From the NCBI GenBank assembly GCA_918807975.1, contig OU964932.1, forward strand, positions 7,068,001 through 7,132,000: DNA of 64,000 nt. Direction: 5' to 3'. The notes beneath the pieces are model-generated. The model was not told where the DNA came from. It did no database searches and saw only the letters and a program-made list of their open reading frames with translations. Position 1 is the first letter of the stretch. Each line of letters opens with the position of its first letter. The DNA comes from Aplidium turbinatum (lineage: Eukaryota > Chordata > Ascidiacea > Aplousobranchia > Polyclinidae). This document shows, piece after piece, positions 23,404 to 34,112 of the stretch. Made by a program: the position numbers and the translations under genes.

Positions 23404-23777
23404 ATTTCATGCTTAGCCCATGATCAATAATTTTATGTGGCTAAATTTATTAAAATACATTTATATGATCACGCATTTGAAGATTGGAAGTTTTATATTC
23501 CACCTTGTCATTTAGCAACACATTCTGCAAGAAAGCCCATATTGGGCACATATGGCAAAAACACAAAAACCCACATGCCCACAAGCCCATTAAAATAGTA
23601 TATGGGGCCCATATGGGCTTGCTGGCTGGGGTGTGAGGACAACGGTACGACGCCTATCGAACTACATTATTTTTCTTTAAATATTTTTTTTTGCGGTGCA
23701 CAAAAGCTTTTCATAAAAAGTAAGGGTTAGGGTGAATTCTTAATCAATTCGGAATATCTTACTTTAACACTTTAGAG

Positions 23778-24237
23778 CAGTGGTTTCCAAGCTTTTTGTT
23801 GTCACGGACCGCGTTAGACAAATTATTAATTCTGCTGACCCCTACCTAAATTTTGCCTGAAACTCAATTAACATAGCCTACTATTGACTATTGTAATAAT
23901 TATGCTACTCAACTACTGTACTGTGTCATATTGCATTGCCGCTATGACTCCTACGCAAACATCAGGTTAAACAGTTGCTCAAATATGAAAGTGAATGAAT
24001 TGTTCAAGAAATGTCAGGATTATTTGAATAGGTGACCCAAAGTGCCATGCCGAAACTTTTTCAACATAAGCAAATTTAATGTTACAGTTTATTCTCGCGG
24101 GCTTGAGCTTGAAACATTTGCATTTAAAGAGAGAAATGAAGGTAAAAAGATCGCTTTTCGTTTTTTTTTTTTTCAAAATTCATCAAGGTAATCACGGACC
24201 CCCAAAGGGTCCGCGGATCCCAGGTTGGGAACCACTG
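23778..24237. mobile_element. hAT-like non-autonomous element (460 bp)
   Basis: Ends cagtggtttccaa / ttgggaaccactg, with exact 8-bp duplication ctttagag at 23770-23777 and 24238-24245. Subterminal 'cacggacc' is inverted at both ends. No coding capacity. Confidence 0.93.
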
Positions 24238-24245
24238 CTTTAGAG

Positions 24246-24997
24246 TGACCAGGATCAATTTCTTTTCTCAACTCTTTTAAACTTGACTATATAGGTGTGT
24301 CTTCAGGCTACGTTTTTTTTTCAAGATTAGCCTAATGTTTTGATTTGAACCTGGAGGGCGAAAATTGGCTGCTGACTTTGAAAACCGCGCGAAAAAAATG
24401 AATCGGTAAAAACAGCGGGGCCTACGCGCGCCGCGCGGCAACCAGTAGGCTAATGGCTACACTTACAGAAATATGCAAATGAGACAGCATAAGTTCGTGG
24501 GAAAAAACTCGCGGCCGGGAAAACGGGGGGCGGTTAACACGGTCCAGTGTGTTGGCCTAGCCTACTATTATGAAATCTGATAGGCAAATAAAGTTATTTT
24601 TCTTTTTCTCTCTCTAAAACGCAATGATTTTTACATCACAAGGTTATTTTTTCAAAAATAAGTTTGCTAACTCTGAAAAAAATTTCAGCTGCAGCATAAA
24701 TTCTCTCAATTTATAATGATATGTTTGTATTCTTATGCATTTATAGTGAATGAGCTGTTCGGGGCTGGGAAGATTATGGAAAACAGTAGGCTCCGCATAA
24801 AGACAAAAATTAGCGGCAAAGCTGATTAGAGTTCACATTTTACCGTTAGGCTACATTGAATTGAAACCTGAAATTAGGAAAAAATAAGTATATAATGATT
24901 TGTCTATAGGTTATCGATACTTTTTTTTCATCCCCTTGAGGTGTCGATATCGAGAAATTCTGCTGTTCGGTAGGCTATTAAAATATTAAAGATTCCG
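24246..24997. other. Unassigned intergenic DNA
   Basis: AT-rich, with a short GC-rich patch near 24420-24535 (gcgcgccgcgcgg). There are several TAGGCTA/TAGCCTA words and no supportable gene. Confidence 0.5.
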
Positions 24998-25270
24998 TCT
25001 CGTTAGTTTTGTGGTTAGGCTAAGCACCTACGGTAACTAAAGATTAGGCGGCGCTGGTTCGGCTCTCAGAGTGTGCGCCTGAGCAGAACATTTCAGGACT
25101 GTTTTCCATTTAGTGGCACATAGTGGATGGAATAAATACTTTAACAATCGGAAACTTCACTGTCAATTTCGGTAACAGGACCTGCGCCAACAGCCTCTGC
25201 AAGTAGGCTATGCGAACTGCCAGGAAATAACCTATCAGAGGCCTTGTCTGTCCGAGGATAAAAACTCAAA
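24998..25270 (+). mobile_element. tRNA-derived SINE, diverged copy
   Basis: Contains a B-box-like ggcgctggttcggctct followed by the same body as the copies at 46867 and 55139 (acaatcggaaacttcact, tgccagg, ccgaggataaa). The A-box half is degenerate. At 25203 it has TAGGCTA where the other copies have a single TA. Confidence 0.75.
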
Positions 25271-25730
25271 ACCAAATAAAAGGCTTTAATTGTCTGCAAA
25301 ATATCTTGCGTGACTGTATGCAGATTATGGACTTTTGCAATGACGCCATTTTTAACTGTGAAAAGTCCTTTGCTTTGTATTTTCCAAACAATCATCTAAA
25401 GTTAAATTTGAATCGAATTGCACTGCTAAATGGAAGCCAGATCAAATCTGTAGATAGCGTCAAATATCAAGGTGTATTTCACGTCACTGTGCAATGACAA
25501 CGATATAAATCGAGAAGTACGATTAATCTACTGTTCTGCCAACAAATTAAATTTTTTTAAGTGCTTCAGTGAAGTATAAAATGTTTTCTTTCGTTCACAT
25601 TGTACCTCAATGTATGAATATCATTGGAAAATTATCATCAATGTGACATTAATCGCTTGCGTGTTAATTGCCTTCAATAACGCATTTAGAATTATTCACA
25701 ATTTGCCCAAACAATATCGTGTTTGTGAAC

Positions 25731-26439
25731 AGTGCCGGTCTTTGGGGTGTGCAAACCGTGCGATCGCACAGGGCCGGAAATTATAGGGGGCCCGCAATTT
25801 ACTCAGAAAATGCAGTAATTTTGTCATTTTCAATGGAAAAATTCAACAAAGGAATTAGCAACAAGAAAACATAGAGACTCAACGAGTGCAACCTATTTCG
25901 TCCCTTGGACATTTCGTACCCTGAAAAGATCGAGAGAAAAAAACAACAGAGCCGAAGTCGCTGATCGGAGTTGCCGCAAACATTTAAAAATTTCTCTCGA
26001 TCTTTTCAGGGGACGAAATAGGTCGAAATTTGATTTTGTTACGACTTCAGGGTACGAAATTGGGGTACGAATTTTCCAGGGGACGAAATAGGTTGCATCC
26101 AGACTCAACATAGAGACATAGCTTTATTTCCAAAAAATGCCAAAGAAAGCATGATCTTATCCTTTTGCTATGCCACCGGACAGCACCATTTTACAGTGAT
26201 ATTCATACCTAAATTTTTGTTGAACATGCTCTTAGAATGCCCCAAATTCAATAACAATTTTCTGGGGGAGGCCCTCCAGACGCCCTGCCGCTGGGTGTCG
26301 CCTTCGCCGATCACGCCGCCACCACCACACCCCCCTCCCCTTTCAAAATACCTAGCTACGCTACTGAATTGCATCATTGTCATTCGGGCCCGGAAAGCAT
26401 ATTCCGCACAGGGCCCGAAATACCCTAAGACCGGCACTA
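25731..26439. mobile_element. hAT-like element inserted in the LINE relic
   Basis: Inverted ends agtgccggtct / agaccggcact and an 8-bp duplication ttgtgaac at 25723-25730 and 26440-26447, with one extra base at the right end. It contains a smaller element with 9-bp duplications (25884-26100) and a stray end of a 'cagtrgcgtagctagg' hAT near 26350-26366. Confidence 0.8.
25884..26100. mobile_element. Small element with 9-bp target duplication, 'ggatgcaacctatttcg' family
   Basis: 217 bp. Inverted ends are gagtgcaacctatttcgt / acgaaataggttgcatcc, flanked by the exact 9-mer agactcaac (25875-25883 and 26101-26109). It belongs to the same family as 45847-46540. A 9-bp duplication fits Mutator/Foldback-type transposases. 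Confidence 0.88.
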
Positions 26440-26569
26440 TTGTGAACATCAAGTCTTGTGTAACATTGTTACGTTTGATGCATTATTAGTACGGAAATGC
26501 GTATTTGCTTTTGTTGGAAGATGCGCATCGTCGTCAAACTTTATTGTTGCCTTCCTGATGAGGTCTGAC

Positions 26570-26903
26570 TGTTATCGTCAGTCGAACTACTGTCTTATTC
26601 ATTACAAGAAAACAATGCATGCTGTTACTTAGCCTTGATGGCTGCCATGGCACAAAGTTATCAACAGTCATCGTTTGCTAACGTTAAATCTTACTGGTTA
26701 GTTTTTTAAACAAAATGAGCTTGTAATTTTATTTCAATTAGGCCTACTTCTGCGCCGCAGCTGCATGTAGGCAGGCTACGGTACTAGGCCTACTGTAGCC
26801 TATGCCTTTTATATTTTTCTTTTTTTGTGTGATTTGAATATGGACGATTAGACATTTATGTCTGATACAAATAATTAATAATAATAAAGCAAGATAAACC
26901 AAT
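26570..26903. other. Unassigned AT-rich DNA
   Basis: No gene. TAGGCCTA occurs near 26741 and 26786, and TAGCCTA near 26797. Confidence 0.5.
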
Positions 26904-28393
26904 AGACCTTTTGCATAACAAACCAACAGAGCGTGACGTTGGAGTCGTGAACGACTAGCCGCTGTTTACAATACTGTTCGCTAGGGTTAGTGGCGTAGTT
27001 TGCAGGCGAATAAATTGTTTAACGTTTGCTTGAGCTGTTGTTTTGTGGTCTTTACAGGCGTGTATCAGTGTTTCAGTATAATTTACCAGAAAATAAAAGT
27101 CTTTTAAGTTGTAGACTTAGGCTACAGAAGTGTAAACCTTCGACCAGTTCTTTGCTGTATTGGAAGCGATCTTGCCAGGCAAAGATAGGAAGAATTTCCT
27201 GTATTATACAGCTTTACTTGATGCAGAACTTGACGATGCTAATTTCGAAATACCTCAAAATGCTACAGGAGCACTGCATCAACATAGATTAGCGGTGGAA
27301 GATGAATTTTTGTTGGTGTTTATGAAGCTTTGCCTGGGTTTATTTTATACAGACTTAAGCACAAGGTTCTGCATCTGTATTGTACACCGTATTTTTCAGT
27401 CATGAATGCATCTTATGTATATAAGGTTGATTAGTTGGAACATATTCCCTCATCGTGATGTTATCATAGCAGCCATGAAGCCAGACTTCAAGAAGGACTA
27501 CACAAGCACCATGATCATCATCGACTGCACTGAAGTAGCCTACGTCTCGAAACACTATCCTCATTTCATCCCAGTCGGAAACGTACTCAAACCATAAAAG
27601 TACTAACACTGCTAAGGCATTAGGCCTCATTAGTAGGAGTTGATCTAAATGGGGATATTATGTTTGTATCTCAGTTGTTCACTGGTAATGTGAGTGACAA
27701 AGAAATATGTCAGAATAGTGGATTTTTTTCACCTTTTGAAGCAAAAATAGCTACTAATGAACTTCACTTCAATGATGCTGTTATGGCCGATAAAGGTTTT
27801 TTTTTCTTATAGAAAAAGACTTAGCCTACATGATATTGGTCTACATGTGAATATCCCACCGTTCCTAGGTAGAAAGCCTCAAATGAGTGAGGACGAAGTG
27901 TTGAATACACGAAGTATTGCACGCCATCGCATTCATGTAGAGAGGGTCATAAAAAAAATTCGCCTATTTCACATCTTCGACAGGAAAATACCAGTGACTA
28001 TGCTTGGTATCATCAATAAAGTGTGGTTGGTTTGTTGCATATGTTATGCAGAATCAAAATAAAATGTTGCAAGACAAGGTAGCCTACTATTAACGTGGTC
28101 CATAGGCTATAACACCCGGTCAAAATGCACACGCTCTGCAATAGCGGTCCTAAATTGCCTTTCCTAGTCTGTTAGCCAACACTATGATTAAAACAAACAA
28201 GAACTGAAGTGTACCGATAACCTATAACAATTCATAAACACAAAAAATTTACTTTCACTTGCCAGCGACCTCACGCTTGCTTGCAATAACAAGAAACGCC
28301 TTCATAAACCGTAGTAAACAAGCGATTCTTAACCCTCAGACTCCGCGTAACTCAAACGTCACGCTCTGGTGATTTTGAATGTGCAAAAGGTCT
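26904..28393 (+). mobile_element. ISL2EU/Harbinger-type DNA transposon, degenerate
   Basis: Ends agaccttttgca / tgcaaaaggtct are inverted and AT lies outside each (26902-26903 and 28394-28395), consistent with a 2-bp duplication. Subterminal 'agagcgtgacgtt' and 'aacgtcacgctct' are also inverted. The interior carries a broken DDE_Tnp_4-like transposase. Confidence 0.85.
27160..28062 (+). pseudogene. DDE_Tnp_4-like transposase of the ISL2EU-type element, broken
   Basis: Segments in order: FLYYTALLDAELDDANF, EDEFLLVFMKLCLGL, TMIIIDCTEVAYVS (first catalytic Asp), GVDLNGDIMFVSQLFTGNVSDKEIC, AVMADKGF (second Asp), and VNIPPFLGRKPQMSEDEVLNTRSIARHRIHVERVIKKIR (catalytic Glu region), ending LVCCICYAESK. 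The frame changes several times with stops between, so it is inactive. The family excises and inserts by DDE chemistry. No separate YqaJ-type exonuclease ORF, found in complete ISL2EU elements, is visible. Confidence 0.85.
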
Positions 28394-28395
28394 AT

Positions 28396-28775
28396 TAATA
28401 CAAATACATTTTTTAACAATTCCATGAAACAAAATTTATAACCTGTAATCAATTAGGCTAAAAAAACACAAAGATCTAAGCAGGTTGCTAATTTGCAAGA
28501 AATTGCTCACCGCTTAGCAAAATATTATTTTCTAAAACAAGGTCTTCAACATATAAAAAAAAATTTGTAACTAAGAATAAGTCACATATCTTTAAAGAGT
28601 AGTCCTGCTCACTTTAGCAACCTAGTAGGCCTAGTCTTAACTATATTTATACTTATAGTTACCGATACATATAGCCACCTTTTCCTTTTGTTGGTTTTGT
28701 ATAGCCTACTGTATTTCTTTTTCACAATATCATTTCTTCTGCATTTTGACAAAGAAAAATAAAATGAATTAAATA
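28396..28775. other. Short AT-rich spacer between two transposons
   Basis: No gene; TAGGCTA/TAGCCTA words near 28453 and 28702. Confidence 0.5.
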
Positions 28776-29282
28776 GTCTACCCAACGAGATATAACACAA
28801 TGAGTGGAAACTCACTCTTCTCTTAGTGTTTCTCTTTTATCTCTCTCGTTTCTCTACGTCGTTCGTTTCATGGTTCACTGCTTGCACATGGAAGGCTACA
28901 GACTGCGACCGTACGGGTGTACGGCGTGCTAAGAATGCACTAAAGCAAGGCTAAAGTGACGGCGAATACCACGAAGCAATTGGACTGTTCCGACCATAGT
29001 ATTATTGTTAGGTGGTTTAAAAGTTTATTTTCGTTGCCGCTTGTCTTTTCAGATTATTGTGTGAAATTTTGAAGTAGGTTAATCAGGATGTTACAGGTCA
29101 ATAAGCAGGGTAAATACATAGGCTCTTGCTAACAACAATATTAAATTAGTATAGGGTAGCAAAGGTCTACGAAATACGATACAAAACGACTGACTGTAGG
29201 CTATATGGTTATCAAAGTTTATCTTATCCAGCTATAAACAACCAACAGGGCTAAAAGAAGTTTGGCTTTTTATAACAGTGCA

Positions 29283-31459
29283 ATGGAAAACAGTTCTGAT
29301 AATTTAACCGTCGAGTATCTCGTGGAAATAATCGAAGATGAAGAATTTCAAAGTATTCCCATTTCAACGAGCGCGTCTACAGTGCAACGTGAATTTGGGT
29401 AAGAAAGCGTTTCAAAGGACCTCGCACCTCTAATTAAATTGTGCAGTTGTGTGTTGAAAGCTGAATAAAATTGTTTGGATATATTATCCGGTATTTTTGC
29501 AGATGTCACTTATGTCCGAAAACTTACAAAACCAACGGGGGATTGCGTTTTTATGTCAAGTCAAAGCACACTGGAAACACATGTAATAACACCAGAAAAG
29601 GTATGGTACTACAGTTCCGCATATTACCTGCCTGTAGACCGGCAAGACAACTTTATAGCCTGAATCGTCCATTTACACATTGTTTCTACGTCTGGCGACG
29701 ACGGATCAACGTTAAAATCTGACTGCAGTCAGCCACTTGTGTGTAACAATTGCTGTGGTAGGCATATCCAGTCTGCCAAATTAAAACATATCGCAAATAT
29801 TGCATCTATTCAACACCTGCCTACGTCGAATCGACGTAAAAAGGGGAAATTGTTAGACCACATTCCAAACGTCAAAATAGCAAAATGAGGCCCCTAATTT
29901 CTTGAAACGGAGGCCCATACCCACTTCAGGTTGCAACTAAGACATCATACATCGCGTTTTCGTTTGCAGAGGGGGCATTGGTCCCCCTGACCCCCCTCTC
30001 GGGAGCCCTGATTCTACTGAATAGCGTCATTACACCAATATATAATGGAAACATAAGCTACCGGGACGCATCTTTTGAAAATGTACCATTACATAGGTGT
30101 ATAGAGGGAATGGACCAATCAGAGGGTTAGGGAAAAGGATAGTAACAATATAGTTGCTAAGATCGAGTTTTCGACCAACCAACATGGCGTAGAGAGTATG
30201 CTATTGGCCAGAAGACTGGAGGTCGTTGGTTTGAATCCTCTACGTATTTTGGTTAAGATGTCTTTGATTTGGGAATTTGTAGACAAGTTTCCTTTTAGGA
30301 AACGTATTGTGGTACACTTTCAAAAGGTGCTACCGGGATATCCGCCACTACATGTAGTATTCATTACACACTTTGTATTTTTTTAGTGTATGAATCAACA
30401 GTACAGAAGATGTGGTTACAAATTGGTGGTTCACTTGATAACTTCACTGATGCAGCTCTTCAATATTACATTCGTGCATTCGAATCCACCACAAATGGGA
30501 GCGAACTTTTTCACAAGTTTAGCTGTGATGCAATTGAAGTGATCCCAGGTTTATTTCACGGAAAACTTCAACGTATGGAAGCAGTGGAGCAAACAAGAAA
30601 ATTGTTTGATGTGTTTCTGAGGTAAAAACCAAACATATAGTGGCATTTTCATTCTATACCGATGCTATAGCTTGTTTAACCAATGTAGCTTATCAACAGT
30701 GATTTACATTTATTTCAATCATGTCTGGTACGACGAACGACAGCAGTTCTGCCAGATTTCAGAAACTGCCTTCAATGATTAATATGCTTATCCAGTGATC
30801 TCGTGGGATTGCTGTTGACTGAGCCAATCCCAATCTCTCCGTCTTATCTTCAAGTACGAAACTTGTCTTAATTCAGTCTGTATTTATTGGTCGATATCCA
30901 AAAACTTCATATAAAGTCGCCAAATAGATAACGCAATTGTCTATACCAGCCAGTAAATGAGACATACTCGAACAAGATGCATAAAACGGGGCAAGATGCA
31001 TATTTTAACTTTGCCTACATTACCGTAAAAAATAGCACGAATTTACGATTTGTATACCATTAAATACTCTTGCCAGCATCTATGTTCAATACACAAACAT
31101 TAACGTTTTGAAATTTACATTTCAGAGATGAAAATAGCAAAGTTTCACAACAACAACAAACGACTAATACGGTGCTTACAACTGATGAAATACACATAAT
31201 AGAATATATTGGGGGATACGTGTTACGAAAATTGAAGCGCAGTGCCACAGATAAACAACAAGGCATTTTGTCTAAACTGGAAAGTGACACCAGTTGCACA
31301 GCGGGTTCATCTATGATTGACACACTACAAAACGACGAATACGGAACATTACTGAAGCCAAGTCCTACTCTGATGAAAATTTTGCTGAGGCTGGAAGTGG
31401 ATTTTCGAAAACATTTCAGCTTTTGTAATACAATGCAGACTGTGTTTAAGGAGATATAA
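29283..31459 (+). CDS. Zinc-finger protein inside the 28.8-32.0 kb transposon (4 exons)
   Basis: Exons 29283-29398, 29503-29600, 30387-30621 and 31126-31459 join in matching phases (2, 1, 2) at GT-AG borders, giving ~261 aa. The N-terminus is acidic (MENSSDNLTVEYLVEIIEDEEF). Exon 2 encodes one C2H-type finger, CHLCPKTYKTNGGLRFYVKSKH. Exon 3 is helical and unrecognised (YESTVQKMWLQIGGSLDNFTDAALQYYIRAFEST). Exon 4 has a poly-Gln patch and DEIHIIEYIGGYVLRKLKR, a hydrophobic motif resembling the C-terminal part of some transposases. No complete DDE triad was seen. It may be an internally deleted transposase, an accessory DNA-binding protein, or a cargo gene. All joints remain open, which suggests recent constraint or a young insertion. 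Confidence 0.65.
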
Positions 31460-31780
31460 ATGCTATCATTATTATTATTATTATAATTTCACGATTCAAC
31501 TAGCAACAGTGCAAGACTATAGCCTAAGGTTTTAAAAACATTGTAAGACTTACGACGCTAGTTTAGACGGCTTATTAGAAATTCAGGTCCTTCAAAATTG
31601 ATTAAGTTGCTGACAGGCTAACAGTAGCCTGGCTGGGTTAACTTTAGGGCTGCACTAGAGTTTAATTTTAGGCTTCTGACAATAACATAATGTTAAATAA
31701 TAGGTTGAAAATAGCCTAACATGTGGATAGCACCTTACCCATGGTACAAAACTATATTACTAATTAGCCAAGCACCTTAG

Positions 31781-31830
31781 GCGGTGAGATAGCTCAGTGG
31801 TAGAGCTCAACGCACATAAAATCGAAGGAA
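31781..31830 (+). repeat. tRNA-like A-box fragment
   Basis: ggtgagatagctcagtggtagagctcaacgc resembles the 5' half of a tRNA (A box TAGCTCAGTGG). No B box follows at tRNA distance, so it is a fragment of a tRNA-derived repeat and not a tRNA gene. Confidence 0.5.
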
Positions 31831-31964
31831 CATCCCATCTAAAACTCTTGTGATGTCCGTTTAATCTACTGCGCAAGTGTCTGTAGTGAAGCGTGACGGC
31901 CGACACGTAAAACGGAGCAAAAAGAAGAGTTTCCACTCATTGTGTTATATCTCGTTGGTCTACC

Positions 31965-32517
31965 TACATCCAACAACAAATAATCAGTGACTAGTTTGAA
32001 CAATGAACAGTGCTGGCACTGTTAATAAAAATACGACTTCCTTCAACAGACCACTATTCACTATGCAAATATTCACCTCCCTACAGCTATATGACGCCAC
32101 AAGCAATAGGTAGGTGGGAACCTGTATGACATTGGAGTTACCTTCCAACAGATTTTACATTTGATGAATTCAAACAGTATATACTACATCTTGAAGGTAA
32201 GAGAGTGACTAACCTTGAAAAAAAAAAACGGTTGGAGTCGATTTGGGCTACGCGCAGAACATCACAAATTACGCTTGTATGCACAAACTAACGTGCAGAA
32301 ATGAAATACTGTATTACAAAAAAGACACGTGAACGGAATTAAGTACAAAAATTATTCAACTGTAAGATTGTGATAAAGGTGGACAAATATGAAATGTATG
32401 TGGGTTTAAATTTCTCTACTCTTGGATAAGAAAAACGACCCAAAAACCCACCTTGAACTCAAATGAACTTATGCAAATTGTGCGGAAACAAAGGGTCGTC
32501 TAAATTAAAACAACTAC
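31965..32517. other. Intergenic AT-rich DNA
   Basis: No coding or repeat signal recognised. Confidence 0.5.
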
Positions 32518-32518
32518 T

Positions 32519-33354
32519 GGCCTCGAAATTCGTTTTTGTTGACGGCGGACAAACGTGTCCGGTCTGAGCAGCTATCTCGGCGGACACACCAGTTTTAGCG
32601 TCGATCGTCATGCTTAATCACTTTATCTTGACAATTCTTTACCATTTGAGAACTACAGCTACGGTTTAGAAGGCTTTTTGTAATTTCAGCGAAATCACTC
32701 TGAAAGGCTTTCATCAGACCAGCGACGTGCGCTTAAAGAGTCAAAGCGCACGCATAACTGATTAACTTCCACCAAACGAGATCGTGTGGCTTCTTGCGTC
32801 ACAATGCTCTGGGCACGAGTCGGAAAACTTCTACACTAACGCCACTATTTTCTGCTGTGCAAAGTTTCAAAGGCCTTTTTCTTTAACTTAATAAATTTTG
32901 CTGCATCTTGCTGTAATAGCCTACTGAACTCCTATAATCTAATTTTGTTACCAACCTTGCCTTATCAATATTACTCGAGATCAAAGCCAGACATTGTGAC
33001 GTAGACTTGGACTAAGTTGCGCTAATTAGTGTACCTGTATTCCCATCGATTCTTAGCGAAGAATTCACCTTTGTCACGCTGATTCAATGTCATCATTCGT
33101 TGAAGCAACGTAAAAATCGAACGTTTTCCTGCTTGAATGGAAGCTAAGGGATACAGTATTCACATTTTCTAGAATGCGCAAGAAATTATATTCTCGCAAC
33201 AATTATTCGTGCCATGCAATTGACGATTTGTATCGCTAGTTCCTGTGTTATTTCTCGGCGGACAAATATGACCGATCTAGATGGTACTTCCCGAGGACAT
33301 CACATGTTGTGACGGCGGACATGTCTGCGGTGTCTGCCGTGAATTTCGAGGCCT
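32519..33354. mobile_element. Probable TIR element with 'ggcggac' subterminal repeats
   Basis: Ends ctggcctcgaaattc and gaatttcgaggcctg are inverted. Near each end the word gcggaca recurs (left about 32550-32590, right about 33250-33325). Flanks share only a weak 7-bp match, so the target duplication is unproven. No ORF. Confidence 0.6.
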
Positions 33355-33446
33355 GAACTATAAGGCTACAGCTTACTGAGGCAAACCAGGTATAGTTAAA
33401 ATAAGTTACAATTTTAGGCCAAGCAGATTTGCAGAAGCCACAAGCG

Positions 33447-33664
33447 ACTGAAAAGGAAAGTAGCCACACTCGAATTTCGCCCTTGTTTGAGATCATCAGT
33501 GGTGCATATCAACGTTGTCTTGAGCGGGAATCGAATCACTAGTCAAGGATATCCAGTCCACAACTTCAATGAAATTGGAAGTTCGATTCCCGTTCAAGGC
33601 AACATGGATGCCACCACTGATGATTTCAAACAAGGGTGAAATTCGAGTATGGTGACTTCCATTT
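33447..33664. repeat. Short inverted repeat, ~78-bp arms
   Basis: Arms 33447-33526 and 33587-33664 are reverse complements with roughly 85% identity, around a ~60-bp loop. Each arm contains 'cgggaatcgaa', which resembles a tRNA B box. It is probably a foldback MITE or two opposed SINE heads. Confidence 0.7.
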
Positions 33665-34112
33665 TCGTTCGATCCTGACCTTCATAATTTACAATTACAA
33701 CCATGATCTGCTAAAATATAATTACACTAACAATATTCACAATGTAAAAATGATGGCACAAATGTATCCTACCTGTAAAATACAAACTGACTGACTACAG
33801 TTTATAACAAAATACCTTGATGAAATAAAAAGTCGTTGAAGAGTGTGTAAGGCAAACTATAAAGCAAATTGAACTATGCAACAACGGTTGACATACAATA
33901 CGGATAAAAAAATAAAGCGACATGCCTAAAGATTTAGTGAACGAGTTGGAAAAACAAAAATGTTTGGAAGAAGCAAACAGTTATAAATTAAAAAGCTAGT
34001 AGGCTGATAATGCAACGATGCATACTCCAATTCAAACGTCGTTTTGAAAAGGTGTGTTTCGTAGAAAACAAAATAAAAACTGCATAGATGAAATTTAAAA
34101 TTTTTAAATAAT
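33665..34112. other. Region 3' of the DHHC gene
   Basis: AT-rich. It probably includes the 3' UTR of the minus-strand DHHC gene. No other feature. Confidence 0.45.

Larger units (their letters stand above)
8479..23630. mobile_element. Segment bounded by a perfect 20-bp inverted repeat with palindromic minisatellites
   Basis: The 20-mer cccagccagcaagcccatat at 8479-8498 recurs as its exact reverse complement at 23611-23630. Just inside each end are tandem or degenerate units rich in 'gggctgcccata' (8500-8715 and 23040-23600). 'gtgt' abuts both outer edges (8475-8478 and 23631-23634) and may be a 4-bp target duplication. The ~14 kb inside is mostly other elements (two R2-like copies, a minisatellite foldback, hATs), so the original element was probably about 1 kb and was later split. 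No transposase was seen. It could also be two separate copies in opposite orientation. Confidence 0.55.
25285..26566 (+). pseudogene. LINE reverse transcriptase C-terminal relic (CR1/L2/Jockey-like)
   Basis: A degraded + strand ORF reads FNCEKSFALYFPNNHLKL..IALLNGSQIKSVDSVKYQGV, then in another frame CNDNDINREVRLIYCSANKLN, then AFNNAFRIIHNLPKQYR. It continues beyond the hAT insertion with LLVRKCVFAFVGRCASSSNFIVAFL. These are the palm-end and C-terminal segments typical of LINE ORF2. Several frameshifts and stops make it dead. The hAT-like element at 25731-26439 interrupts it, which supports the order of insertion. Confidence 0.75.
28783..31957 (+). mobile_element. DNA transposon with 7-bp target duplication carrying a zinc-finger gene
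   Basis: Terminal inverted repeats of ~35 bp begin caacgagatataacacaatg and are nearly perfect at 28783-28815 and 31925-31957. The 7-mer gtctacc flanks both ends (28776-28782 and 31958-31964). A four-exon gene fills the interior. A 7-bp duplication is known for Galileo of the P superfamily, but the encoded protein is too short and too poorly conserved to assign it. Confidence 0.8.
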
